DNA from: Lachnospiraceae bacterium C6A11
GTDB taxonomy: Bacteria; Bacillota; Clostridia; Lachnospirales; Lachnospiraceae
Length of the DNA: 64,000 nt
Direction of reading: 5' to 3'
NCBI GenBank assembly: GCA_000702245.1
Contig: JNKY01000010.1
Span: 310,001-374,000 of the forward strand
The translations under genes were made by a program, and so were the position numbers. Positions 43,533 to 50,995 of the stretch are shown here, piece by piece (positions within the stretch are counted from its first letter, which is position 1; each line of letters starts with the position of its first letter). Below the pieces are notes generated by a model, which saw only the letters and a program-made list of their open reading frames with translations, was not told the origin of the DNA and ran no database searches.

Positions 43533-43928
43533 ATGGCTGGTAAAGTTACTAAAAAAGCTACCAAGAAGCGTAATAGAAAAGTAGTTGAGCATGGACAGGC
43601 TCACATTCAGTCTTCTTTCAATAATACAATAGTTACATTAACAGATGCTGAAGGAAATGCTCTTTCATGGGCAAGTGCAGGCGGACTTGGATTCAGAGGA
43701 TCTAAGAAGTCTACACCTTATGCTGCACAGATGGCAGCTGAGACTGCAGCTAAGGCAGCTGCTCCTTACGGACTTAAGACTATTGATGTTATGGTTAAGG
43801 GACCAGGTTCAGGAAGAGAAGCTGCTATCAGAGCTCTTAATGCATGTGGTCTTGAAGTATTAACAATCAAGGATGTTACTCCGGTTCCGCACAACGGATG
43901 TCGTCCACCAAAGAGAAGAAGAGTCTGA
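43533..43928 (+). CDS. rpsK: 30S ribosomal protein S11
   Basis: A protein of 131 residues with [38 protein letters not shown] and the end [17 protein letters not shown], all standard. It forms part of the platform near the E site. Strong TAGGAGGAA site. Confidence 0.98.
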   Translation: MAGKVTKKATKKRNRKVVEHGQAHIQSSFNNTIVTLTDAEGNALSWASAGGLGFRGSKKSTPYAAQMAAETAAKAAAPYGLKTIDVMVKGPGSGREAAIRALNACGLEVLTIKDVTPVPHNGCRPPKRRRV

Positions 43929-43947
43929 TAGAGGAGGTACATAGAAA

Positions 43948-44541
43948 ATGGCAATTGATAGAACCCCGGTTCTTAAGAGATGCAGATCACTCGGCATGGA
44001 GCCAATGTATCTCGGAGTTAATAAGAAATCAAACAGAAAGTCTAAGAACGCTGGCAGAAAGATCAGCGAGTACGGACTTCAGCTTCGTGAGAAGCAGAAG
44101 GCAAAGTTCATATATGGTGTACAGGAGAAGCCTTTCCGCAATCTTTTCGCTAAGGCAGAGAAGATGCAGGGTACAGCAGGTCCTAACCTCATGACACTTC
44201 TTGAGCTTCGTCTTGACAATGTTATCTATCGTATGGGATTTGCAAGAACAAGAAGAGAGGCTAGACAGGTTGTTGGCCACAAGTTCGTTCTTGTAAACGG
44301 AAAGTGCGTAAATATCCCTTCATATAAGGTAAGTGTAGGCGACAAGATCGAAATCAGAGAGAAGAGCAAGTCTCTTCAGAGATTTAAGGATATCGTTGAA
44401 GCAAACGGTGGTGTACTTGTTCCTGCATGGCTTGAGTCAAATTCAGAAACACTTAGCGGTACAGTAGTATCTAAGCCTGAGAGAGACCAGATCGATGTAC
44501 CTGTTAACGAGACTCTTATCGTCGAGTTATATTCTAAGTAA
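43948..44541 (+). CDS. rpsD: 30S ribosomal protein S4
   Basis: A protein of 197 residues with the conserved KQKAKFIYGVQEKPFRNLF, RLDNVIYRMGFARTRREARQ and the S4-domain VGHKFVLVNGKCVNIPSYKV. Unlike in Bacillus, where rpsD stands alone, it lies in the alpha operon. The zinc-binding N-terminal cysteines of some S4 forms are absent. AGAGGAGG site. Confidence 0.98.
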   Translation: MAIDRTPVLKRCRSLGMEPMYLGVNKKSNRKSKNAGRKISEYGLQLREKQKAKFIYGVQEKPFRNLFAKAEKMQGTAGPNLMTLLELRLDNVIYRMGFARTRREARQVVGHKFVLVNGKCVNIPSYKVSVGDKIEIREKSKSLQRFKDIVEANGGVLVPAWLESNSETLSGTVVSKPERDQIDVPVNETLIVELYSK

Positions 44542-44570
44542 GATTACAGGAAAAATAATGAATCACGCGG

Positions 44571-44589
44571 CAGGACCGCACCGGTCCTG
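44571..44589 (+). other. Hairpin between rpsD and rpoA
   Basis: CAGGACC (44571-44577) pairs with GGTCCTG (44583-44589), with weaker outer GCGG pairing and a short TTTCTG after it. Possibly a partial terminator or attenuator lowering rpoA transcription relative to ribosomal proteins. Confidence 0.45.
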
Positions 44590-44654
44590 TTTCTGCGGAT
44601 CATGGGGATTCGCAGTATAGATTATAATTTCGAAGTGAGAAGGAGGGTAACATA

Positions 44655-45623
44655 GTGTTTGAATTTGAGAAGCCAAGAATTGAGATCGCTGAAAAGTCAG
44701 ATGACAATAAGTACGGCAGATTTGTAGTTGAGCCACTTGAAAGAGGCTATGGAACAACACTGGGTAATTCTCTCAGAAGAATTATGCTTTCATCTCTTCC
44801 GGGAACAGCAGTAAGTGCTATTAAGATCAAGGACGTTCTACATGAGTTCAGTTCTATTCCGGGAGTTAAGGAAGACGTAACAGAGATAGTATTAAATATC
44901 AAAGACATCGTGATCAAGAACAACTCAACATCAAATGATCCTAAGACTGCCTACATTGAGGCATCTGGAACAACAGTTGTTACTGCAGGAGATATCAAGG
45001 TTGACTCTGATATCGAGATCCTCAATCCTGATCTTGTTATTGCAAACCTCAGTGGTCCTGAGGCAAGACTTGAGATGGAGCTTATGATCACAAACGGTCG
45101 TGGTTATGTAAGTGCCGACAAAAACAAGGAACTTGACATGACTATCGATACTATAGCTATTGATTCTATCTACACACCTGTTGAAAGAGTTAACCTCACA
45201 GTTGAGGATACTCGTGTAGGTCAGATCACAGACTATGACAAGCTTACACTTGATGTATTTACAAATGGATCCCTTCCACCTGATGAGGCTGTCAGCCTTG
45301 CAGCGAAGGTTCTCAGCGAGCATCTGAATCTCTTCATCAATCTTTCAGAGGCTGCACAGTCAGCAAGCATCATTGCTGAGAAGAAGACAGAGGAGCCTGT
45401 AAGCAAGACAGATATGTCTATTGACGAGCTTGAGCTCTCAGTACGTTCATATAACTGCCTTAAGAGAGCAGGCATAAATACAGTTAAGGAACTCTGCAAG
45501 AAGACACCTGAGGAGATGATGAAGGTTCGTAACCTCGGACGTAAGTCACTTGAAGAAGTTCTCGCAAAGCTCAAAGAGCTTGGTCTTACACTCAACGACG
45601 GAACACAGGAAGCTGAGGAGTAA
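44655..45623 (+). CDS. rpoA: RNA polymerase alpha subunit
   Basis: A protein of 322 residues. The N-terminal dimerisation domain has [24 protein letters not shown]. The C-terminal domain, which binds UP elements and activators, is intact ([33 protein letters not shown]). GTG start at 44655 after GAAGGAGGG. Followed by rplQ after 129 bases containing an imperfect GC-rich hairpin region. Confidence 0.98.
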   Translation: MFEFEKPRIEIAEKSDDNKYGRFVVEPLERGYGTTLGNSLRRIMLSSLPGTAVSAIKIKDVLHEFSSIPGVKEDVTEIVLNIKDIVIKNNSTSNDPKTAYIEASGTTVVTAGDIKVDSDIEILNPDLVIANLSGPEARLEMELMITNGRGYVSADKNKELDMTIDTIAIDSIYTPVERVNLTVEDTRVGQITDYDKLTLDVFTNGSLPPDEAVSLAAKVLSEHLNLFINLSEAAQSASIIAEKKTEEPVSKTDMSIDELELSVRSYNCLKRAGINTVKELCKKTPEEMMKVRNLGRKSLEEVLAKLKELGLTLNDGTQEAEE

Positions 45624-45752
45624 GATATATCACCACTTAGGCTGAAGTCGGAAGGGCTGAGGTGCTGTCGGATGTATTTTCGACAAGTCTGAGGCGTCCG
45701 GAATTAGTAAGCACAGTGAAGACCCTGCCAGGGGTAAGGAGGAAAAATAATC

Positions 45753-46289
45753 ATGGCAATGTATAGAAAACTCGGTAAGAAGGCTGATCAGAGAAAGGCT
45801 CTTCTTCGTAACCAGGTAACAATGCTTCTCAACTATGGCAAGATCAAGACAACTGATGCCAGAGCAAAGGAAGTTCGTCAGATCGCTGAAAAGCTTATCA
45901 AGATGGCAATCAAGGAAAAGGATAACTTCGAAGAGGTTACAGTTAAGACTAAAGTTGCTAGAAAAGATAAGGACGGCAAGAGAATCAAGAACGTTGTTGA
46001 CGGTAAGAAGGTTACTGTTTTTGATGAAGTTGAGAAGAAGATCAAGAAGGATCTCCCATCAAGACTTCATGTTAGACGTGAGATGCTTAAGGTTCTCTAT
46101 CCTGTAACAGAAGTTCCAACAGAGCAGGCAGGCAAGAAGGCAGCTACAAAGAAGGTTGATCTTACAGATAAGCTCTTCAATGATTTAGCAGTTAAGTATG
46201 CCGGACGCGAAGGCGGATATACAAGAATCGTTAAGATCGGACAGAGAAAGGGCGACGGAGCTCTTGAGGTTATCTTAGAGTTAGTTTAA
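45753..46289 (+). CDS. rplQ: 50S ribosomal protein L17, extended form
   Basis: A protein of 178 residues. The family core (MYRKLGKKADQRKALLRNQVTMLL, and GGYTRIVKIGQRKGDGALEVILEL at the end) is intact, but the protein is about 55 residues longer than Bacillus L17. The extra sequence is a basic insert around 65-85 (VARKDKDGKRIKNVVDGKKV) and another around 115-135. AAGGAGGAA precedes the ATG. Last gene of the ribosomal cluster, with a strong terminator behind it. Confidence 0.97.
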   Translation: MAMYRKLGKKADQRKALLRNQVTMLLNYGKIKTTDARAKEVRQIAEKLIKMAIKEKDNFEEVTVKTKVARKDKDGKRIKNVVDGKKVTVFDEVEKKIKKDLPSRLHVRREMLKVLYPVTEVPTEQAGKKAATKKVDLTDKLFNDLAVKYAGREGGYTRIVKIGQRKGDGALEVILELV

Positions 46290-46298
46290 TCAGTTTTT

Positions 46299-46334
46299 AA
46301 AAGGCTGTCGGTTTTTCCGACAGCCTTTTGTTAT
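46299..46334 (+). terminator. Strong terminator of the ribosomal cluster
   Basis: A perfect 13-bp stem (46299-46311 with 46317-46329) with a five-T loop and flanking A and T runs. It ends only 10 bases before the next start codon. Confidence 0.9.
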
Positions 46335-46344
46335 ATTATCGTTT

Positions 46345-47940
46345 ATGGAAAGTATCATTAAGATCCGCAATCTCAAAATTGAATATATAGAGGGCAGCAG
46401 TATCAGTCTTGATATTGATGAGGGCGAGATAGTCGCTCTGACCGGGCCGAACGGCTCCGGTAAGTCTACCCTGGCGGCTTATATTTCCGGCATATATCTT
46501 CCTGAAGAGCCGGATAAGGTCGTTGTCGGCGGATTCGATACGAGCTTTCCGAATAATTCGGCGCGTCTTCACAGGAAATGCGGGATAGTATTTCAGAATC
46601 CGGATGACAATCATGTATTTGATATGGTATCGGCGGATACAATGTTCGGACTTGAGAATCTGAATCTTCCTGCCGAGGAGACACTGAAGAAGACAAAATA
46701 CTATCTGAAGAAATACGGCCTCCTGAAGAAGGCTGACAGAAATATCAGAACTCTCAGCGGCGGAGAGAGGCAGAGGGCTGCGGTTGCGGCTATCCTTGCC
46801 ATGGAGCCGCATATACTTATACTTGATGAATCCTTTTCGATGCAGAGCAGTGCGGTGCGCGACAAGATGCTGGATTATATCATTAGTTCGGCGCGTAAGA
46901 ACGGTCAGACGGTCATCATGATAACTCAAGATCCGGAGGTTGCAAGGCGCTGCGACAGAACTATTTATCTCGAAAAGGGTGAGTGCAAAACCGGAAGAGA
47001 GAGTGGTACTGAAGCAGAGAATGGTACCGGACAAGAGAATGGCACCGGACAAGTGCATGGTTTTGGACGTGAGAATGGTTTTGGAAGAGAAAGCCTTGTC
47101 GAGAGGCTTGATAAATATACGAGAGTTGTTAGTCTCTCGGAATTAAATCAGGAAATTAAGAGTTTTACGATAGAAGAAAGAGTTCTGCTTAGAGATAAAG
47201 CTGCGGTTGATGAGCCGGAGGAGCAGGACGGATATAGAGAAGATGATCGCAACGAAGATGTGAGGGTAGACGCAGGTCCGGTGGATGCTGCAAAAGCCAT
47301 CTACCTCGATCACGTAGGTTTCTCCTACGGCAGGGAACCGGTGCTCAGCGATATTTTCTATGCATTTGGAAAAGGCAGGGCTTATATCGTGCGTGGTGAG
47401 AGCGGATCGGGTAAGTCAACCCTTGCTATGCTGCTTAACGGGCTGCTTCTTGCCAAGAAGGGCAGGATATTCTATGAAGGCAGACAGCTTCCGCTGACTA
47501 GGAAGAGAGTTAATCCTGCGCGTCAGGATATTGATGCGGATGACGGTATGATACATGACATCAACCAGCTTAGGAGAAAAGTGGGTTATGTAAACCAGAA
47601 TCCGGAGAAGCAGCTGTTTGCAGATACGGTCATAAAGGATGTTATGTTTGGGCCGAGGAATCTGGGCTTTGACAATAACGGAGCGGTAAAGATGGCCAGA
47701 AATGCCCTGACATATATGAATGTTGATGAGGCGGTCTGGAAGAGGCCGGTGGATCAGATCTCCGGTGGAGAGAAGAGAAGGGTCGGTATCGCCGGTATTA
47801 TCGCAAATACGCCGGAATACCTTGTACTTGATGAATCTGACGCGGGGCTTGATGATAACGGCGTAGACGCGCTTTCAGGCGTTATAAAGAGCTATCTTGA
47901 GGCAGGGAAGTGTGTGATAATCGTCAGTCATAATGATTGA
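46345..47940 (+). CDS. Fused ECF-type ABC ATPase (two nucleotide-binding domains)
   Basis: A protein of 531 residues joining two ATPase domains, in the arrangement of EcfA1 and EcfA2. Domain 1 (about 1-210): Walker A GPNGSGKST, Q-loop FQNPDDN, signature LSGGERQR, Walker B ILILDES. Its switch histidine is replaced by Gln in MITQDPEV, and its D-loop reads SMQSS. A linker (217-251) contains six-residue repeats (GRENGF type) from an 18-bp DNA repeat. Domain 2 (about 320-531): GESGSGKST, NQNPEKQ, ISGGEKRR, YLVLDES and VSHND with a proper His, but it ends there, about 40 residues short. With EcfT downstream it would power vitamin or metal uptake through an S component not seen here. There is no ribosome site. 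Confidence 0.88.
   Translation: MESIIKIRNLKIEYIEGSSISLDIDEGEIVALTGPNGSGKSTLAAYISGIYLPEEPDKVVVGGFDTSFPNNSARLHRKCGIVFQNPDDNHVFDMVSADTMFGLENLNLPAEETLKKTKYYLKKYGLLKKADRNIRTLSGGERQRAAVAAILAMEPHILILDESFSMQSSAVRDKMLDYIISSARKNGQTVIMITQDPEVARRCDRTIYLEKGECKTGRESGTEAENGTGQENGTGQVHGFGRENGFGRESLVERLDKYTRVVSLSELNQEIKSFTIEERVLLRDKAAVDEPEEQDGYREDDRNEDVRVDAGPVDAAKAIYLDHVGFSYGREPVLSDIFYAFGKGRAYIVRGESGSGKSTLAMLLNGLLLAKKGRIFYEGRQLPLTRKRVNPARQDIDADDGMIHDINQLRRKVGYVNQNPEKQLFADTVIKDVMFGPRNLGFDNNGAVKMARNALTYMNVDEAVWKRPVDQISGGEKRRVGIAGIIANTPEYLVLDESDAGLDDNGVDALSGVIKSYLEAGKCVIIVSHND
46993..47094 (+). repeat. 18-bp coding minisatellite in the ECF ATPase linker
   Basis: Five imperfect 18-bp units and a partial sixth starting at 46993, 47011, 47029, 47047, 47065 and 47083 encode six-residue repeats GRESGT, EAENGT, GQENGT, GQVHGF, GRENGF and GRES. 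The linker may vary in length between strains without loss of frame. Confidence 0.8.
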
Positions 47941-48029
47941 TGTGTGGAATGTGAATGGTCGGACGTTTTAAGGCGTATTTTATAATAGCTGAGAAGGGAT
48001 GATCATGAACTGATTGCAGGTAAGAAATA

Positions 48030-48761
48030 ATGTATGTATACGACGTAAATAAAGGGAGATATGAGGATAAACAGTCACCGGTGCACAGCCTTGATCCGAG
48101 AGTCAAGCTGTACGCGTGCCTGTTCTACGCCCTTATGTGTATATTTATCAAAAAATACATACTGCTTCTGATCCCGGGGGCGATACTCGTAACATGTGTG
48201 TTCCTTTCGGGAGTTAAGGTGCTATCTTATTTAAGGTCGATGAGGGCGGTTCTTATCATGCTTACGGGCGGACTGCTGATCAACCTTATCTTTGTGTCGT
48301 TTGAGGACGCATTTTTGCTATTCCTGAGGTTCGTACTGACAGCGTTCTTCTGTATGATAATGATCAAGACGACGACGGCAAGAGAGCTGCTTAGAGGAAT
48401 AAAGAAGGGCTTCCACGTGAGTGAGGGAACGGCGATGACAATGGCGATAGCCTTCATGTTCCTGCCGATACTTGGAAGCGACATGAATGAGATCAGAGTT
48501 GCTCAGGCGTCGCGAGGCGCAGATATTACTGAGGGAAGCCTTGGAAAGCGCATTAAGAACAGTGTGACGATAATACTGCCGCTTTTCAGACGGACCATCG
48601 ACAAGGCTGAGAAGATGGCAAATGCCATGGATGTCAGATGCTACGACAGCTCAGAACCGCGAACAGAGGTTGAGAAGCTTTCTATGAATGGTTATGATGC
48701 GCTATTTTTATTTGCGGTGGCAATCGGACTTGCGGTGATACTGCTGATACGGTTCCTGTGA
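48030..48761 (+). CDS. ecfT: ECF transporter transmembrane subunit EcfT
   Basis: A membrane protein of 243 residues with about five helices and the EcfT coupling motifs in the cytosolic loop: AQASRGAD and, later, NAMDVRCY (the two Ala-Arg-Gly-like sites that contact the ATPases). EcfT joins the ATPases to interchangeable substrate-binding S components. It begins 89 bases after the fused ATPase gene, with a weak GCAGG site. The short CbiQ-like N-terminus SPVHSLDPRVKLYACL is typical. Confidence 0.9.
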   Translation: MYVYDVNKGRYEDKQSPVHSLDPRVKLYACLFYALMCIFIKKYILLLIPGAILVTCVFLSGVKVLSYLRSMRAVLIMLTGGLLINLIFVSFEDAFLLFLRFVLTAFFCMIMIKTTTARELLRGIKKGFHVSEGTAMTMAIAFMFLPILGSDMNEIRVAQASRGADITEGSLGKRIKNSVTIILPLFRRTIDKAEKMANAMDVRCYDSSEPRTEVEKLSMNGYDALFLFAVAIGLAVILLIRFL

Positions 48762-48876
48762 TAACGATAATATGGTCTAAAGATGATATAATTTGGCTAG
48801 TGATGAAACAATGACGATAATATGGGCTGTGATAAAAATGTTCTGCAGCAGGCGATATAGATGAGGCATGAATAAT

Positions 48877-49644
48877 ATGAGTAAGAGATACATGCTGAAA
48901 GTTGCATATGATGGTACGGTGTACTGCGGATGGCAGGTACAGCCGAACGGACCGACGATAGAGGGCAAGCTAAATGCAGCGCTTTCGGAGCTTCTGGGTC
49001 AGGAGATTGAGGTTATCGGTGCAAGTCGTACGGATTCGGGCGTGCATGCTATGGGAAATGTATGCGTATTTGATGCGGATACAAGGATACCGGCCGATAA
49101 GATAAAGATGGCACTCAATCAGAGGCTGCCGGAGGATATACGCGTTTGGGAGTCCTGCGAGGTGGCGGAGGATTTTCATCCGAGGCATGCGGACACCGTG
49201 AAGACCTATGAATATAATATTTACAACGATATCATAGAGGATCCGCTTCGCAGGCAATACTGCGATTTCTGCTATATTCCGCTTGATCCAGAGAAGATGC
49301 AGCAGGCAGCTGACTATATAGTCGGCGAGCATGATTTCACTGCGTTCTGCTCGGCAGGAAGCAGCGTTCTTGACAAGACCAGAACTGTTTATTCATGTGA
49401 CATACTTGTTACTGATAGAAAAAATGACTCTTCGTGGCGCGGCCGGGAGATAACGATCAGGATAACCGGAAACGGCTTCCTATATAATATGGTCCGTATA
49501 ATCGCCGGAACTCTGAAGGAGGTCGGAAGCGGAAGACTTACGCCGGAGGATGTCAGGGATATCATTGATAGTAAGGACAGAAGCAGAGCCGGAGATACAG
49601 CGCCGGCAAGAGGACTGACTCTGGTAGAAATAAAGTACGTATAA
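48877..49644 (+). CDS. truA: tRNA pseudouridine(38-40) synthase
   Basis: A protein of 255 residues that isomerises uridines 38-40 in the anticodon arm. The active-site motif ASRTDSGVHA (catalytic Asp53), the start LKVAYDGTVYCGWQVQPNG and the C-terminal FLYNMVRIIAGTLKEVGSG are all standard. The ATG at 48877 is chosen because GAGG is 9 bases upstream. An ATG at 48868 would place that site against the start codon. In many Clostridia truA follows ecfT and precedes rplM, as here. Confidence 0.96.
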   Translation: MSKRYMLKVAYDGTVYCGWQVQPNGPTIEGKLNAALSELLGQEIEVIGASRTDSGVHAMGNVCVFDADTRIPADKIKMALNQRLPEDIRVWESCEVAEDFHPRHADTVKTYEYNIYNDIIEDPLRRQYCDFCYIPLDPEKMQQAADYIVGEHDFTAFCSAGSSVLDKTRTVYSCDILVTDRKNDSSWRGREITIRITGNGFLYNMVRIIAGTLKEVGSGRLTPEDVRDIIDSKDRSRAGDTAPARGLTLVEIKYV

Positions 49645-49672
49645 AAAAATCAGTGTATTTGCAAATTTGTAT

Positions 49673-49701
49673 TTGACACTGGGGGATTTATAGCATATAA
49701 T
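49673..49701 (+). promoter_or_regulatory. Promoter of rplM-rpsI
   Basis: Perfect TTGACA (49673-49678), 17-base spacer and perfect TATAAT (49696-49701), the strongest promoter match in the window. Confidence 0.85.
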
Positions 49702-49707
49702 ACCATT

Positions 49708-49811
49708 CTGTGACGAGTAGTGAACGGCTCTAACCATGCCCCGGAATAGAGAATTCGCCATTCGTAACATGAACAGGTAATTTAATAGTATATCAAGGAG
49801 GAACTTTCACG
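49708..49811 (+). promoter_or_regulatory. rplM leader, candidate L13 leader RNA
   Basis: About 100 bases of leader precede rplM. An L13 leader RNA motif is known upstream of rplM in Firmicutes. I see short complementary pieces (for example GAACGG and CCATTC, GAAT/ATTC) but cannot confirm the motif by eye. Confidence 0.35.
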
Positions 49812-50246
49812 ATGAAGAGCTTTGTTGCAAGCCCATCAACTATTGAAAGAAAGTGGTACGTTGTTGATGCCACAGGACATACATTAGGACGTCTCTCATC
49901 AGAGGTCGCAAAGATTTTAAGAGGCAAGAATAAGCCTACTTACACACCAAGCATTGATACAGGCGATTATGTAATCGTTGTTAATGCAGATAAGATCAAG
50001 GTTTCAGGAAACAAGCTGAACGATAAGATCTACTACAGCCACTCAGACCACGTTGGCGGTCTCAAGTCAATCACCCTTAAGGATCTGCTTGCTAAGGACA
50101 GTACAGAAGTTATCAAGCACGCTGTTAAGGGTATGCTTCCTAAGGGACCTCTTGGAAGAAGCATGTTTACAAAGCTTTTTGTTTATGCAGGTCCGGATCA
50201 CAAGCAGCAGGCACAGAAGCCTGAAGAGCTTGAGATCAAGTATTAA
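49812..50246 (+). CDS. rplM: 50S ribosomal protein L13
   Basis: A protein of 144 residues, standard length, with [37 protein letters not shown] and the [20 protein letters not shown] block. An early 50S assembly protein. AAGGAGGAA lies about 9 bases before the ATG. Operon with rpsI, 18 bases downstream. Confidence 0.98.
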   Translation: MKSFVASPSTIERKWYVVDATGHTLGRLSSEVAKILRGKNKPTYTPSIDTGDYVIVVNADKIKVSGNKLNDKIYYSHSDHVGGLKSITLKDLLAKDSTEVIKHAVKGMLPKGPLGRSMFTKLFVYAGPDHKQQAQKPEELEIKY

Positions 50247-50264
50247 TAAAGGAGGAAGAAGTAA

Positions 50265-50660
50265 ATGGCAAAGGCAGCTAGATTCTATGGTACAGGAAGA
50301 AGAAAGAGCAGTGTTGCACGTGTTTACCTCGTACCTGGTTCAGGAAATATAACAGTAAATAAGAAATCACTCGATGAGTATTTTGGATTAGAGACACTTA
50401 AGGTTATCGTTAAGCAGCCACTCGTTGCTACAGGCGCAGAAGGAAAGTATGATGTGCTCGTAAACGTATACGGCGGCGGCTTCACAGGCCAGGCAGGTGC
50501 CATCAGACATGGTATCTCAAGAGCGCTCCTTACAGTTTCAGCTGATTACAGACCAGTTCTCAAGTCTGCAGGATATCTTACAAGAGATCCTCGTATGAAG
50601 GAGAGAAAGAAGTACGGTCTCAAAGCTGCGAGAAGAGCACCTCAGTTCTCAAAGCGTTAG
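50265..50660 (+). CDS. rpsI: 30S ribosomal protein S9
   Basis: A protein of 131 residues, standard length, starting [21 protein letters not shown] and ending with the family tail RRAPQFSKR, whose last Arg reaches the P-site tRNA. AAAGGAGGAAG precedes the ATG. Followed 9 bases after the stop by a branched repeat element that includes the terminator. Confidence 0.98.
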   Translation: MAKAARFYGTGRRKSSVARVYLVPGSGNITVNKKSLDEYFGLETLKVIVKQPLVATGAEGKYDVLVNVYGGGFTGQAGAIRHGISRALLTVSADYRPVLKSAGYLTRDPRMKERKKYGLKAARRAPQFSKR

Positions 50661-50668
50661 TCGCGATT

Positions 50669-50800
50669 GCTACGAGCAGTGCAAACGCAAAAAAATCGCA
50701 TCCGCAAGTTTTCTTGCATGGATGCGATTTTTTTTTTGCGTTTATGCGGCGACAGCCGCGCCCGAGATGAAGCGGAGCGGAATCGAGGGTGACACTGCGG
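50669..50800. repeat. Branched repeat family 2, copy A (contains rpsI terminator)
   Basis: An outer stem GCAGTG (50676-50681) with CACTGC (50793-50798) encloses three branches: a very long hairpin at 50683-50743 (AAACGC, A-run, TCGCATCC paired with GGATGCGA, T-run, GCGTTT), a GCGGC-GACA-GCCGC hairpin (50746-50759), and a CGAGATGAAGCGGAGCGG arm. The start CTACGAGCAGTGCAAA and the GACA hairpin plus GCGGAGCGGA arm recur at 54549-54682. The long hairpin with its T-run would also terminate rpsI transcription. Confidence 0.75.
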
Positions 50801-50835
50801 TAATGCACACAACGGTTTTCGTCAGAAAACGTAAA

Positions 50836-50848
50836 GTTGCGAAGCAAC
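50836..50848 (+). other. GTTGC-GAA-GCAAC hairpin
   Basis: A perfect 5-bp stem with a GAA loop, containing the heptamer GCGAAGC, just downstream of a GTTTTC/GAAAAC hairpin at about 50815-50830. The same heptamer tips the hairpin at 42434-42448 and both large repeat copies. Confidence 0.6.
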
Positions 50849-50884
50849 GGGTTGGATGATTGTTTCTTGGGTTCGCAACAATGC

Positions 50885-50913
50885 TTGTATTCATGTACGA
50901 TAAATGCTATAAT
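50885..50913 (+). promoter_or_regulatory. Promoter of the FHA-ATPase gene
   Basis: TTGTAT (50885-50890), a 17-base spacer and a perfect TATAAT (50908-50913). The leader is about 75 bases. Confidence 0.65.
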
Positions 50914-50995
50914 TTTAACATTATAGTTTTGCGGATTATGCCCCTCGAAAACAGAGCGGCTAAGACATAGATTTTTTGAGAAAGGAAGGACTGCG

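Noticed and set aside
46336-47058. Minus-strand open frame of 240 codons opposite the ECF ATPase
   Set aside because: Antisense to Walker and signature motifs, no ribosome site.
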